Assembly: GCA_933207985.1 (NCBI GenBank)
Contig: OW240916.1
Span: 298,277,872 to 298,341,871, forward strand
DNA from: Pelobates cultripes
Taxonomy: Eukaryota > Chordata > Amphibia > Anura > Pelobatidae
Length of the DNA: 64,000 bases
Direction: 5' to 3'
Shown: positions 47,143-57,862 of the stretch, in pieces
Layout of the letters: the number at the start of each line of letters is the position of its first letter
Numbering within the stretch: position 1 is the first letter of the stretch
The notes under the pieces: generated by a model
Databases searched by the model: none
What the model saw: the letters and a program-made list of their open reading frames with translations, nothing else
Told to the model about the DNA's origin: nothing
Made by a program: the position numbers and the translations under genes

Positions 47143-48059
47143 TTCAGTAAATTTCTGCTCACACTGGGGAATCCCAGGTATCACTTGATAAGTGTATCTA
47201 CCCTTTGTCAGTTGGGGCAATTTTAGTGGCCCCAGACTGACAGAGGAGGTGTGTGTAGCACTCACAATGAGCACTGCATACAGCCCTTTAAATGGTGATT
47301 TAAATCCCCATTGCTGCAAAGCAGTGTGAAAAGGGTTAAATCTCCACCCATTGTCCACGCTACGGAATTTAATGGCGCTATATAAAATAATAATAATCAA
47401 TCAATACCTGGGGCTCCCTTCTTTCATCTGGAGCAATGCTTAGTGTCCCCAGACTGACAGATGATATGTATGCAGCGCTCAAACAGAGCACTGACTACAG
47501 CTCTTTAAATGAGTTTGAAAGCACCCCTTGAAGGTTGAATCCCTGCTCACACCAGAGAGACCCAAGTATTAATACCTTTGTCATCTTGGGACAACATCTA
47601 GATACCCCAGACTGAACAATGATTCATATTCAGTGCTCAAAGTAAGGAATGCATACAGCCAGGTAATTGCATTGAGAACACTGCAGCTGATCAGATCATC
47701 CTCAACTGCAGTGATTCCAAGGGAGACCCCCAGTGTCTGAACAGATCCTGACAGGGTTTTCTTGCATGCCCCTCTGCCGTATATGAACGGTGCTTGGCTT
47801 TGCCAGCTGCCCAGCACTGATCGCAGTGTAGCCGGCAGGTGCAGTTTGTGAAGTTTCCGCATTCTAGGGAAATATCCCTGTAATGCTGAAAACAGTCACT
47901 AGATGGCGGTCACAGACCACTCTCTACTGTTTTAACTCGGTAACTAATTTGCCAATATCAGTAGTGATATTAGCAGAGGGTTTAATTAGGGTTTGGTTGG
48001 GGTTAAGTGTAAAGTTAGGGTAAGGTAAGGGTTAATGCTGGGTTAGTGATAGTGTAGGG
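47143..48059. repeat. Diverged repeated modules and an L2 tail
   Basis: Three related stretches begin CCCCAGACTGA (about 47232, 47449 and 47601), followed by GCACTC or GCGCTCA, ACAGC and CTTTAAATG-like text. The first two are about 217 bases apart. About 47352-47400 (ACGCTACGGAATTTAATGGC then GCTATATAAAATAATAAT) is an L2 3' tail. No gene was seen. Confidence 0.55.
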
Positions 48060-49162
48060 TTAAATGGACACCACAGTCATCAGGACAACTTCAGCTTATT
48101 GAATTTGTTCTGGTGAGTAGAATCATTAACTTCAGGCTTTTTGCTGTAAACATTGTCTTTTCAGAGAAAATGCAGTGTTTACACTACAGCCTAGTGATAA
48201 CTTCACTGGCCACTCCTCAGATGGCTGTTAGAGATCCTTCCTGGGTCATGGTTGCCTAAAATGCATCCAAACATTCAGTATCTCCTCCCTCTGCATGCAG
48301 ACACCGAACTTTCCTCATAGAGATTCATTGATTCAATTAATCTCTATGAGGAGTGTTAGGATTACAGTATGATCCAGCACATAGAACTGTGTAACAAGAG
48401 GACTGATAGGTAACGTATACCGGACCTTAGAATGGCCGGACTAACGTACTAAAGAATAGTCAGGAATAGCCGAAGTAAAGGGACACAGAAAGAGACACAA
48501 CGATAAGGAAAATCCAGGAGTCAGGGATGCCAGAGAATAGGGAAGTCAAAAACAATGCCAAAGTCAAATAACCAGAATAACCAAAATCAATAATGCGCTC
48601 TCGGACAACCACAAGGGAAACCATGACAGGGCACTGAGCAGGATGAGAACTGGGCCTAAATACCTCTCCTCTAGATCTTATAGGCTGTAACCAGCATTTG
48701 ACCTCAAAGGCAGTTACCAGGTTCCCATTTGCATATTTGTTGCATAGCATTAACCCTTCTGTGGATTTGGTTGCTGCTCTGCACAACTTTTCCTGTGTGG
48801 ACAGTAAATGCCATTAACCACATTTTTATAAGCGGATGAATACGTGACAGAGGAGATGCTGATTGGCCAGGGCTATGTTTGAATTGTGCTAGCTCTGCCC
48901 CTGATCTGCCTCTTTGTCAGTCTCAGCCAATCCTATGGGGAAGCATTGTGATTTGATCAGGCTACCACTTCTGCTGATGTCAGCAGGCAGTGGGCAGGTC
49001 TAAAGGAAGCAGGGACAAAGTAAGCAGCTGCAGACTTGAATACAAGTAAGCTTTTACTATATTTAGGGAGGCATGAAGGGACCAGGGTGGCTAGATGGTG
49101 GTTTTAACCCTATAGGGTCAGGAATACATGTTTGTGTTCCTAACCCTATAGTGCTCCTTTAA
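48060..49162. mobile_element. T2/Kolobok-type MITE split by a solo LTR
   Basis: It begins TTAAATGGACACCACAGTCA and ends CCCTATAGTGCTCCTTTAA. The body matches 4445-5034 and 32196-32748. The 496-bp LTR at 48354-48849 interrupts it exactly between two copies of GAGGAG. Without the insert it would be about 601 bases. Confidence 0.85.
48354..48849 (-). mobile_element. Solo LTR (496 bp) with 6-bp TSD
   Basis: The segment begins TGTTAGGATT and ends ACGTGACA, and is flanked by GAGGAG at 48348-48353 and 48850-48855. Removing the segment and one hexamer restores the uninterrupted MITE text CTATGAGGAGATGCTGATTG found in the copy at 32196-32748. The minus orientation is only relative to the related segment at 41829-42195. 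No internal coding region remains. A 6-bp duplication would fit an ERV-type element; the family is unknown. Confidence 0.85.
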
Positions 49163-50469
49163 GGTCAGTGAATGTATATGATTAGAGTTAGTGTGAACAT
49201 AGAGTTAGGGGCAGGGTTGGTATAGCATTAGGTAGGTTTATATAGGGTCAGTGTTAACCACCTAAAATTCATTTATCGTTTTGGGCATGCCTAATATTTC
49301 TGGAAACAGAATACTGTTCAAACATCTGATAAGCTGTTCATAGGAGTAATAAAATGAGTGAGCACGGGAAAAGTAAAATATGTGATTTTGAGAAGGAAAA
49401 GCTACTGTGCAACATTTTAAATGGTTCACTAAACAGTGTATGCCATGCTGCCGTGAGATGTCTAAATGAGAACCTTTATCCTTCAAGTGCACATGGAACA
49501 CTTGCTATAGTCAGCGGAAGACATACTGTGTCTAGCAAAGCAAACAACAAGGGGTTTTAACATGTTTTTTTCATTACTTTTTTTTTTTCTTATGAAGTTG
49601 AACTGGAAATAAATGAATGTGTGCAGAATCCTTTAGTTGTTAATTGATGCCATACTTGATTAAACTTTGGTTATTATTTTTTATTTATTTACAACATGTC
49701 AGTAGTATCCATGCTGTAAAAATTGACAAACCTGCCCATGTATGTGTTACATGATCTGCCTGTTATCTCAAGGGCAGGGGATACTTTCAAATCCTGTATT
49801 GCACACTGTGATGTCACACTGTGCAAATAAAGCCTACATTCACATCGTGTTCTTGTATCTCAGTGCAGCACTGGGGACAACACCATGTTCAAAGTCATTG
49901 AGCTCTAGAGTATGACTTGTGTACCTATTGATCAGACAGACAGCCTCTCGAGATCCTGTATGGAAGGAAGAAGAAGACCTCCCTGGTTATCTGACTGACT
50001 GCCCTCTGGTGTTTAATCATTTCATTATAAAAGTGCTGATTTCTCATGGAAGTCGACCACCCTTTTATAAACTGAAATTAAAATGGAATGCTACTTTCCC
50101 ATAAAGCACTTCAGCAAGCTGAAGTGTTTTATGAGTGTGCAGTGGTCCTTTAATGATTACATGACTATGGTGTGGCCTTATTGACTTGGGATACCTGCAT
50201 AATATGGTGATAGCAAAGGATGAGTACAGTTATCATTCAGATGCAGTTCCTGGTTATGGCCTGTAGAGGGCTGTCAAAATGTTCAATTCACTAGGAGCTG
50301 GTCATTGGGTCACAAAGAGCTTTACGGCCTCAGTAGGGGGGGAACACGAAGTGATAATTTGATACCATATTCTAGATTATATGTAAGACAACAATACAGA
50401 CAATCAATACTATTTTAACAAGAGTAGATATTATTTTAACAAGAATAGACATTGCCAAATTATCCTCTT
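49163..50469. other. Intron sequence with a MITE end
   Basis: About 50030-50153 ends AGTGGTCCTTTAA with the hairpin CACTTCAGCAAGCTGAAGTG, typical of a T2-type right end; the left end was not found. An open frame at 49354-49560 (MSEHGKSKICDFEKEK) faintly recalls a transposase N-terminus but is too short to call. Confidence 0.4.
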
Positions 50470-50670
50470 GGGTTCCTTGTAAGAAATAAATAGAAATTTA
50501 GACCAATGCAATGCTACAGATGTTTAGATTTCCTTAAAGCATTTGATACTTTTCCATAAAAGTGGTTGGCCCACAACGTAAGGAAACTGGTCCTAGGGGA
50601 AATCAATTGTACTTGGATCGAAAACTCGTTAATAGATAGAAAACAAAGGTTTGTTATAAGTGGAGGTTTC
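50470..50670 (+). pseudogene. CR1-like LINE reverse transcriptase remnant
   Basis: Two frames on the plus strand give LDFLKAFDTFP and WIENSLIDRKQRFVISGG. These match the RT block LDFxKAFDTVPH and the following WIxxWLxDRKQRVV-type motif of CR1 LINEs, with the expected spacing. The rest is worn away. Confidence 0.65.
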
Positions 50671-51174
50671 TAAATTTTTATTGTAGATGAGTGAGTTCTC
50701 CTGTTCTCTTTTTGGTCCCATGATTATTTTTTTTTTATTGCTATTAATTACCTTGATGCGGGCGATGCAATTCCAGTTACAATCTCTGTGTATTTTGTTC
50801 AACCGTTTGAGAGCACAGACCACAATATTTTTTATATACTCATTGATTCATCCAAATTGGAACCTTGGACAGTAAAATGGCAGATGAGGTTATAAAAACA
50901 AATTAATGTCTTTTTGGATGTAAAATAACTGCCATAATTGTAGTTTAATTGCAACTCTGTAAAACAGGAGCTGGCCAAAAGATAGATTAACAACTGGTGT
51001 GGAAATGCAGATCCCATGATATTTTGCCAGCATTGACAAAGCATCATAGCATATGTAGTTCTACAAAATTAGGGGATCTATCTCTTGGCCACTCCTGCTG
51101 TAAGGGAATCTAGAGCTATATTTTCGAGTACCTAAGGCTCAGTAATGTCAGGAGGTACCAACAGCAAAATCATA
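50671..51174. other. Intron sequence with a degenerate hAT MITE
   Basis: About 50960-51105 (GGAGCTGGCCAAAAGATA, CAGATCCCATGATATTTTGCC, CTCTTGGCCACTCCTGCTG) is an imperfect inverted repeat like the small hAT MITE at 25531-25658. No gene was seen. Confidence 0.45.
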
Positions 51175-51667
51175 AGTGAAGGGATAGTATAAGTGCCAGA
51201 AATACAAAGCTGTATTCCTGGGCCCCTCTGCCTTTCCCCTCCCTCGCGTGCCCCCCCTCCCTGGTGAATACAGGGTTAAAAAACCTTTATTTACTTACCT
51301 GATCTCAGCACCAATGGTTCCTTGGAACTGGGTTGCGATGCTGCCTCCTCTTCAGTCAAGTGGATGCTAGTGCACATTGCCGCACGTGCGTTAGACCTCC
51401 CCTTAGGAAACAATTGAATCAATGCTTTCCTATAGGGAAAAATCTGACGCTGGATGTCCTCATGCGGGTGCATGTCCAGCGTCATCTACCGGACCAAAGG
51501 TACGTTAGGATGCAGGAAGTGCCTCCAGTAGCTGTCTGGAAGGCACTGGAGGCAGACTTCTCTGGAACGGGAACGTTTTACATTATAGGATTAAGTTCAA
51601 TAGGGACACTGTACCCAGACCACTTCAATAAGCTGAAGTGGCCTGGGTGCCTATAATGTCCCTTTAA
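51175..51667. mobile_element. T2/Kolobok-type MITE
   Basis: The right end CTATAATGTCCCTTTAA closes in TTAA (51664-51667). The left end (GAAGGGATAGTATAAGTGCC) is a worn version of the expected TTAAAGGG. It shares the hairpin CACTTCAATAAGCTGAAGTG and a GGCCTGGGTGCC module with the MITE at 55543-56013. Confidence 0.65.
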
Positions 51668-51882
51668 AGTTTCAAATTCTATTCTACTAGTCAGTCTTTA
51701 ACTTTACTCACCACTGCAAGCCTGGAGGGATCTTTTTGCCAACGCTATGTTAGGCAGTATAGATACAAAAAGACTGCGGACCGACAAAAAGCCAATTGTC
51801 CTTCCTAGTCTGTCCATTTGCTATTTAAAAGCCAAAGTAAGCAGATGTTTCTGGTGATAAAGGCAGAGTGGCCAGGAGTCTG

Positions 51883-51965
51883 TTTAACCCCTTAAGGACA
51901 CATAACATGTTTGACATGTCATGATTCCCTTTTATTCCAGAAGTTTGGTCCTTAATGGGTTTAAT
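51883..51965. repeat. Short palindromic MITE-like repeat
   Basis: TTAACCCCTTAAGGACA at the left is mirrored by GTCCTTAATGGGTTTAA-type bases at the right, around ACATGTTTGACATGTCATG and TTTTATTCCAGAAGTTTGGT. This is a short fold-back repeat of a kind frequent in frog genomes. Confidence 0.7.
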
Positions 51966-53808
51966 GATGTACCTGTATTCCATTGTCTATGGACTTCTTT
52001 TGTATTCGCCAGAAGCAGGAGACCAGAGGAAAATCAGTGGGTGGCCTTTCCGTTTGGTTCCTGGAATTCTGGGAGAAAACTATTCGCCCTGAGCAATGCC
52101 TTTGACATTACCATTTACATTTTACCTATGTGAAACCCAGACAGTGACCCAACTTTACTAGTTTTCAACCAAACGACGAGAGTGCTGCCGTATTAAATAT
52201 AGAAGTCTTGGTCATATAATAGCATCGCTACTCCTGCTCTCTATGTGCCTTGGAGTAAATGGCATAAGACTGAAATAAATATAATGCTAGACATACAGAC
52301 ATTTGAACAGCAGATGGTGGTATTGGCATGCTGTTGCTTTACTCTGAGGCTGTGAGTATTGTATAGCAATAAAGGTATAATGTTACAGATAGATTTGACA
52401 GCAGTAGATTCTAGAGGTGTAAAGGAAATATAGATTCATTTTTATTTCCATTAATGTGTATGTTTACAGACACACTAGTGTAAACTACATTCACGCATTG
52501 TAGCCAATTATGGAAATTTTAGATCAGATATAAAGGTGCTCTTTGCATAGTAGAATGGAGAAGGCAACAAATACAAGTTTGTTTTTCTGTTTCCTTAGTT
52601 GTTTTTTAATTTTATTTTTTATGACTTACGCTCCTGTTACAGGGCTGTTACTGGTGATATCCAATGGGCATAAATTCATACCCCAGTGCCCTCTTTTGCA
52701 GTTACTGATGAATGTCATTGGGTAATTCTGAGAATGAATGATACTTTAGCCATTCAGGTCCCTCTCATGGCTATATTCTGTTGTAGAGTGCTACTGTATG
52801 ATGTCATATGCCAGTGATTGTATCTGTAACACAGGATTCTGGACCGGTAGAAGGAAAGAGAGATCTGTGCATTTAGGTTTCTGTACTCCTGGTTTTCCCA
52901 TCCCTTTCACATCACCGGATGTTGATGGAGATGTTTTGTAAAAAAAGGGGAAGAAACAGGAATTGAACATTTTACTGTCATAATCATCGTGAAAGTGAAG
53001 TCTGCAATTAGCACAAATGAGATTGTTAAATTAAAGGTGGCTTTCCATTTTTCCAGGAAAATGGAATAGGCAATAGTGAAAGGTTCCTTACCTTGCCTGA
53101 TTGAGAGCTACCTATTGGGCAGATGTGGAGACACACTGTGTGTGGCCTTGAGAGCTGCTTCAATCAAGCACTTTCCAGAACAGTGGTTTAAACAAAATGA
53201 CTCTTGAAGTTGTAAGAAAATTTGAACATGATCGCTTCCAGTCACGAACAACATTGTCTCCATAACAGTGGAGTAACATTGTTTTGGGAAACCTCACACG
53301 TGTGGAACATGTGGAAAATGTACACATGAAAATGTAAAAATTACAGCGCCGACTGTATTATTATTAGTCCATTTGTAATAACTGGTATCATTGCAGTGCC
53401 TCTTACCTAATGCTGTATTGATGCATGGTCCAGAAGTCTCCTACATGTAGTATGTTTGAGCTTCACTTGGCTGACACTCATAGGAGTAAGCACCTCCTTA
53501 CCCCAAGTCTCCCATAACCTTCAACCCCACCGAACCATATACTCCCTAACCCTAATACCCTCTATCTTCACCCAAATCTTAACGTACCCTACCTCTACTC
53601 TAACTTTCATCAAATCCCTCCCCAAACACCATACCCTTACCTGGCTAAAGTTGTAAATAGCTGCATTGTTAATCTCACTATAAAATGAATTAAATGTCTC
53701 AAAAGTACAGTTTTATAAATATATGTAAATACGTGTCTTGCATCCTAATGTTACTTCTGGATACCACTGTATTAAAGTAACATTTATTCATTTTTATACT
53801 CCTTTCAG
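51966..53808. other. Intron sequence up to the splice acceptor
   Basis: No gene seen. A short AGCGCCGACTGTATTATTATT near 53345 may be an L2-tail scrap. The intron ends with a pyrimidine tract and acceptor CTCCTTTCAG at 53799-53808. Confidence 0.4.
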
Positions 53809-53897
53809 GAACATCCAATTCTTGGACAGCCATTTTTTGTACTCCACCCATGTCGAACTAATGAATTCATGTCATTGATTCAAGGAAATACAAGCAG
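53809..53897 (+). CDS. ATG10: ATG10 exon with the catalytic cysteine
   Basis: The exon starts in phase 0 and encodes EHPILGQPFFVLHPCRTNEF then MSLIQGNTSR. The HPC motif carries the cysteine that forms the thioester with ATG12 (Cys166 in the human protein), so the active site is intact. The stretch after EFM up to NYITSW in the next exon is about three residues shorter than I recall for mammals. The acceptor is CTTTCAG; the donor AG|GTAGGA leaves phase 2, completed by a G in the next exon to give Arg. Confidence 0.94.
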
Positions 53898-55542
53898 GTA
53901 GGAGCTGGCTCTTTATTAAACCGCCTTCCACACACACAAACATACCTCCCGTTATAGTCATCGTTATTTTATGCCTTGCCCCTTATATTACTCTGTCTTG
54001 TTTAAGAGGACAACATTCTTCTTCTTTCTTCTTTTTCGTCTATTTCTTCTTCATCCAGCTTAATTGCTTACTTTATGGTGCAATCTCCATTCTGCAGCAA
54101 TGATTTGTGCCAGTTCCACATACAATCATACTAAACCTGTCCACTTATGAGACCTACAGATCTAGAGTTGTTGCTTCTCTCATTCAATGAGATTTGCCCA
54201 ACCTTTCAGTTATTTTACTACTCCGTGTGGTTTTATCCAAAATGCATAATCTGTACTCTCCACAATTCTTGCTTTATTAGAACATTTATCTAGGTGCTAA
54301 TGTAGCAGAAACTGCAAGGATTTAGTCCTAGCAGAAGCTCTTTCTTACCTAGTCCCAATGTTGGTGCTCCAGATGTTTGGTGAAAACACCTTCCTTATGT
54401 GGAGCTTGCTTATCCATGTTCTGACATGAACATTGCCATGGAGATTGTTGCTTAGTCCCTAGCGCCAGAAGCGGCTCTATAATTAGGGCAGTTAGGCTGG
54501 AGCCTTGCCTCATGCCCCGCTAGAGTCTTGCTGTCACTGTGAGTGTAACAACCAGGACCTCTTGACTCTTGCCCCTTTTGGCATTGCAAATTTTAGAGTC
54601 TTGTCTGAGCCAAGAACTGCTCAGTATCTGCCTGATTGGGCTGTGACAATTGGAGAAAGAAAAGCAATTTGCCAATAAATGCTGTAAAACAGATTACTAA
54701 AATAATTTAAGTTTTGTCCCTACCCTTGTCCGCAACATGTTGTGGAAACATATTATCCCATTTATGTGTCCTGCTCTTCAGACTTAATACCAGTGGATGA
54801 ATTCTCAATAGACTGGCATTGCAATGCCCATCATTACCTTCTTAGCGTTACCAAGCCAGGTTCTGATCTGGATTGGTAAAGTAAGCAGTGAATGACACTT
54901 GATCAGTGCCAGTAACAGTTAACAATTCACACAGTCTGAGGAGAAGAGAGGAATATTGAATATGTGCCCATCCTGTACACCTGCTAGGCTGAGTGTGTGA
55001 ATTATGGATTGTTATTGGCACTGCATAATTCAACATCATTAACTCATCAATCCTACCAGTAAAGACTTTACTTATGTATCAAGATCTGGACTGGTGGTCT
55101 GAAGCAGTAAGTAATGTGGCAGCGCTGGCTGTGCCACTGCCAACATCAGCCAATATTTCGCATAGAGGCACTCGGTCTACAGGAATGAAATGTAAAAACG
55201 TTCACATTCGGTAACTTGACTGATAACGTTTTACTAGTAGTTTATTTTTGTTGTTGTTTATTTTCAACCTTTTTAGGCTGAATGCTTGCGTTAGAATTAT
55301 GATTTTATACTGGCACTCTGCAAGTGCCCATAATACCTCCTTAGCAGTACCAATACAGATCAAGGCACTCATTTCAATCTGTGTCTGGATCTGGTAGGTA
55401 ATGTGGGCACTTTTCAGTGCCAATATTAATCCACAATTTACAAAGAGTCACTCAGCCTGTGGTCAGCTTAAAAATAAATACCAAAATACAGGTACACATC
55501 CAAGCTTAGGACAGCATCCATGATTGGGGCTTTGCTGCTGAG
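53898..55542. other. Intron sequence, no gene seen
   Basis: Mostly complex sequence with a few direct similarities between about 54830-55040 and 55300-55440 (CCAAGCCAGGTTCTGATCTGG versus CCAATACAGATCAAGG-type text). No element ends were recognised. Confidence 0.35.
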
Positions 55543-56013
55543 TTAAAGGACCACTCTAGGCACCCAGACCACTTCAGCTTAATGAAGTGGTCTGGGTGCC
55601 AGGTCCTTCTAGGGTTAACCCATTCTTTCATAATTATAGCAGTTTCAGAGAAACTGCTATAATTATGAATGGGTTAAGCCTTCCCCCTAATCCTCTAGTG
55701 GCTGTCTCATTGACAGCCACTAGAGGCGCTTGCGTGCTTCTCACTGTGATTTTCACAGTGAGAGCACGCAAGCGTCCATAGGAAAGCATTGTAAATGCTT
55801 TCCTATGCGACGGCTGAATGCGCGCGCAGCTCTTGCTGCGCATGCGCATTCATCCGGCGGGGCGGATCGGAGGCGGAGAGGGAGGAGCCTCCAGCGCTGG
55901 AAAAAGTTTCCTTTCCCCCTTCCAGAGGGGGGGAGGGGGGGTCCCTGACCCTCAGGGGCACTATAGTGCCAGGAAAACGAGTATGTTTTCCTGGCACTAT
56001 AGTGGTCCTTTAA
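55543..56013. mobile_element. T2/Kolobok-type MITE (471 bp)
   Basis: It begins TTAAAGGACCACTCTAGGCA and ends CTGGCACTATAGTGGTCCTTTAA, bounded by TTAA. It contains internal palindromes: ACTTCAGCTTAATGAAGT; GAAACTGCTATAATTATG mirrored with 55628-55645; AGGCGCTTGCGTGC with GCACGCAAGCG; and the terminal CCTGGCACTATAGTGCCAGG. It is GC-rich in the middle and non-coding. Confidence 0.82.
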
Positions 56014-56134
56014 GTTTATAGTACTAGTTGTCATTTCCCCCCCATTTTATTTAATATAGTTTGTTTCATTGTATCTGTATGTGTTTTCTGAAAATGTGTG
56101 AGCGCAGTGTATATGCGTGAATGTTAAATTTAAC

Positions 56135-56348
56135 TCAATTAAGAGATCAATGTTTCAGTGTGCAACCCAAACTTTCATCAGGATGAAAGTTTGGATTATA
56201 AACCGAAACGTCGATCTCTTAATTGAGGAAAATAAAAGTTAAGTTTTACTTTTAATATCTCTATGTTACCTGGTTATATTGATGCTGACAAGCACCGGGC
56301 AAAGACACCAGTAAGACACCAGTAAGTTGGAGTGCAAGACTATTTCTT

Positions 56349-56356
<8 letters not shown>
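56135..56356. repeat. Fold-back repeat, family A, copy 2
   Basis: TCAATTAAGAGATC (56135) is mirrored by GATCTCTTAATTGA (ending 56226). The centre reads CCAAACTTTCATCAGGATGAAAGTTTGG and leads into CGAAACGTCGATC. The right flank (CTGACAAGCACCGGGCAA, GGAGTGCAAGACTATTTCTT) matches the reverse complement of 196-270, linking it to the repeat at 196-494. Confidence 0.75.
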
Positions 56357-56387
<31 letters not shown>

Positions 56388-56735
56388 CTGAGTATGTATG
56401 AGTACAGTGTGTATATGTGTGTGTGCTCGGTATGTATGAGTGCAGTGTGTATATGTGTGTGTGCTCGGTATGTATGAGTGCAGTGTTTATATGTGTGTGT
56501 GCTCGGTATGTATGAGTGCAGTGTTTATATGTGTGTGTGCTCGGTGTATATGAGTGCAGTGTGTATATGTGTGTGTGTGTGTGCTATATATATGAGTGCA
56601 ATGTGTATATGTGTGTGTGTGCTCAGTGTATATGAGTGCAGTGTGTATATGTGTGTGTGCTCAGTGTGTATATGTGTGTGTGCTCTGTGTATATGAGTGC
56701 AGTGTGTATATGTGTGTGCTATATATATGAGTAAA
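56354..56735. repeat. TA microsatellite and ~38-bp minisatellite
   Basis: A TA run (56354-56384) is followed by about nine variable units of GCTCGGTATGTATGAGTGCA then GTGTGTATATGTGTGTGT. Open frames on both strands are repeat by-products. Confidence 0.88.
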
Positions 56736-57224
56736 AAAAAACACATCCCACCTATATGTCCACTTAGGTTCTTCTAGCCCAAAGTATTCAAATTTGGTGT
56801 GCTTCTAAGGACTGCTTGCAGCATATGGGCTTCCATATAAATAATACAATATGCTGTCCTATTGCTATGTAAACATTGTAAAAGCACTCCTCTCCCGATA
56901 CCGTTAAAGCATCAACCAATGGCTTTTGCCCTCCATTCTGGCTTTCCTGTAGCGGAATGTTAGGCTGGATGCCAGCTGTGAGTATCAGGCACAGTGCCTG
57001 CACTTCATCCATCCTTGTGGTTAGAGCGTTAAGACTATCCAGAAATGAGCCAGTTATTCAAGTTTTATTTTCTTACCATCATTCTTATGAAATATAAGGC
57101 CATAAATTTTTAAAATGCATTTCTGCCAGAAATCCACATGAATTTAGGTGAGCGTACTACTACTGAACACAAGCGGCTTTACAGAAATATAATCTAATGA
57201 AAACATGTTGTCTTTAATTTTCAG
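56736..57224. other. Intron sequence up to the splice acceptor
   Basis: No gene seen; ends with the acceptor TTAATTTTCAG at 57214-57224. Confidence 0.45.
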
Positions 57225-57312
57225 GAATGGAAACTACATTACATCATGGCTAAGTATAGTAGGTCCTGTGGTTGGGCTAACGTTGCCATTAAGCTATGGA
57301 AAAGCCATGTGA
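57225..57312 (+). CDS. ATG10: ATG10 last coding exon (C-terminus and stop)
   Basis: Its first base completes an Arg codon in phase 2, and the exon then encodes NGNYITSWLSIVGPVVGLTL then PLSYGKAM, ending at TGA (57310-57312). This is the conserved C-terminal strand-helix of ATG10; mammals continue for about eight to nine residues beyond the corresponding SYAKA. A good donor (AAAG|GTAACT) follows at 57316, three bases after the stop. A weaker one (AT|GTGAAA at 57309) would remove the stop and continue into a further exon. The simplest reading is that translation ends here and any later exon is 3' UTR. Confidence 0.88.
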
Positions 57313-57315
57313 AAG

Positions 57316-57388
57316 GTAACTATTATTTTATCACTCAATATTATAAAAATATAAGAAATCCAATTATGTGTGTGTGTGTACATCTATC

Positions 57389-57420
<32 letters not shown>

Positions 57421-57862
57421 TACCGAGGGGCTGCGCTCACCTGAACATGCATATGTTATAAGCAGGCCCGGACTGGCCATCGGGCATACCAGGCAAATAC
57501 CCGGTGGGCCGCAATGGGCCATGGCCGACAGGGGAGATCAAGAGATCACCATCACGCACACACAGCACTCCTCACACAAAGCATGCACGCATGCACACAG
57601 CACATTCACACACACACACAGCACTCTCACACACACAGAGCACCATCACGCGCACACACACTGCATCTCTCAAACAGCACCCTTACACAAACACAGCACT
57701 TCTCACACACACTGCAACCCACACACACCTTTCACCCCTCACACACATAGCACCCCTCTTACACACATCCTTCACCCCTCACACACATAGCACTCCTCTC
57801 ATACACACCCTTCACCACACACACACACTGCACCCCTACACACATTACATTCCAGACACACA
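57316..57862. repeat. Microsatellites, hAT-like end and CA-rich array
   Basis: A GT/TA/CA compound microsatellite (57368-57422) lies about 50 bases after the ATG10 exon. CAGGCCCGGACTGGCCATCG at 57463 resembles a hAT terminal repeat found in many fish and frogs. It leads into a CA-rich array (57545-57862) with units such as CACACACAGCACTC. Open frames in the array are not genes. Confidence 0.6.

Larger units (their letters stand above)
18330..57315 (+). other. ATG10: ATG10 gene, visible 3' part (four exons)
   Basis: This span runs from the first recognisable exon to the donor-like end of the last coding exon. The introns are about 18.9 kb, 16.4 kb and 3.3 kb, all with GT...AG ends and with phases 1, 0 and 2 that join without a break. 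The four exons encode about 133 residues, the C-terminal 60% of a protein that is about 220 residues in mammals. The N-terminal exons were not found in 1-18329 and presumably lie upstream of the window. Most intron length is transposable elements. Confidence 0.9.

Noticed and set aside
49354..49560. Possible Tc1-like transposase N-terminus (MSEHGKSKICDFEKEK)
   Set aside because: Only a faint resemblance over about 20 residues, with no catalytic region or terminal repeats nearby.
57246..57461. 71-codon open frame over the ATG10 exon
   Set aside because: It is in the wrong frame relative to the conserved ATG10 reading and runs into microsatellite sequence.
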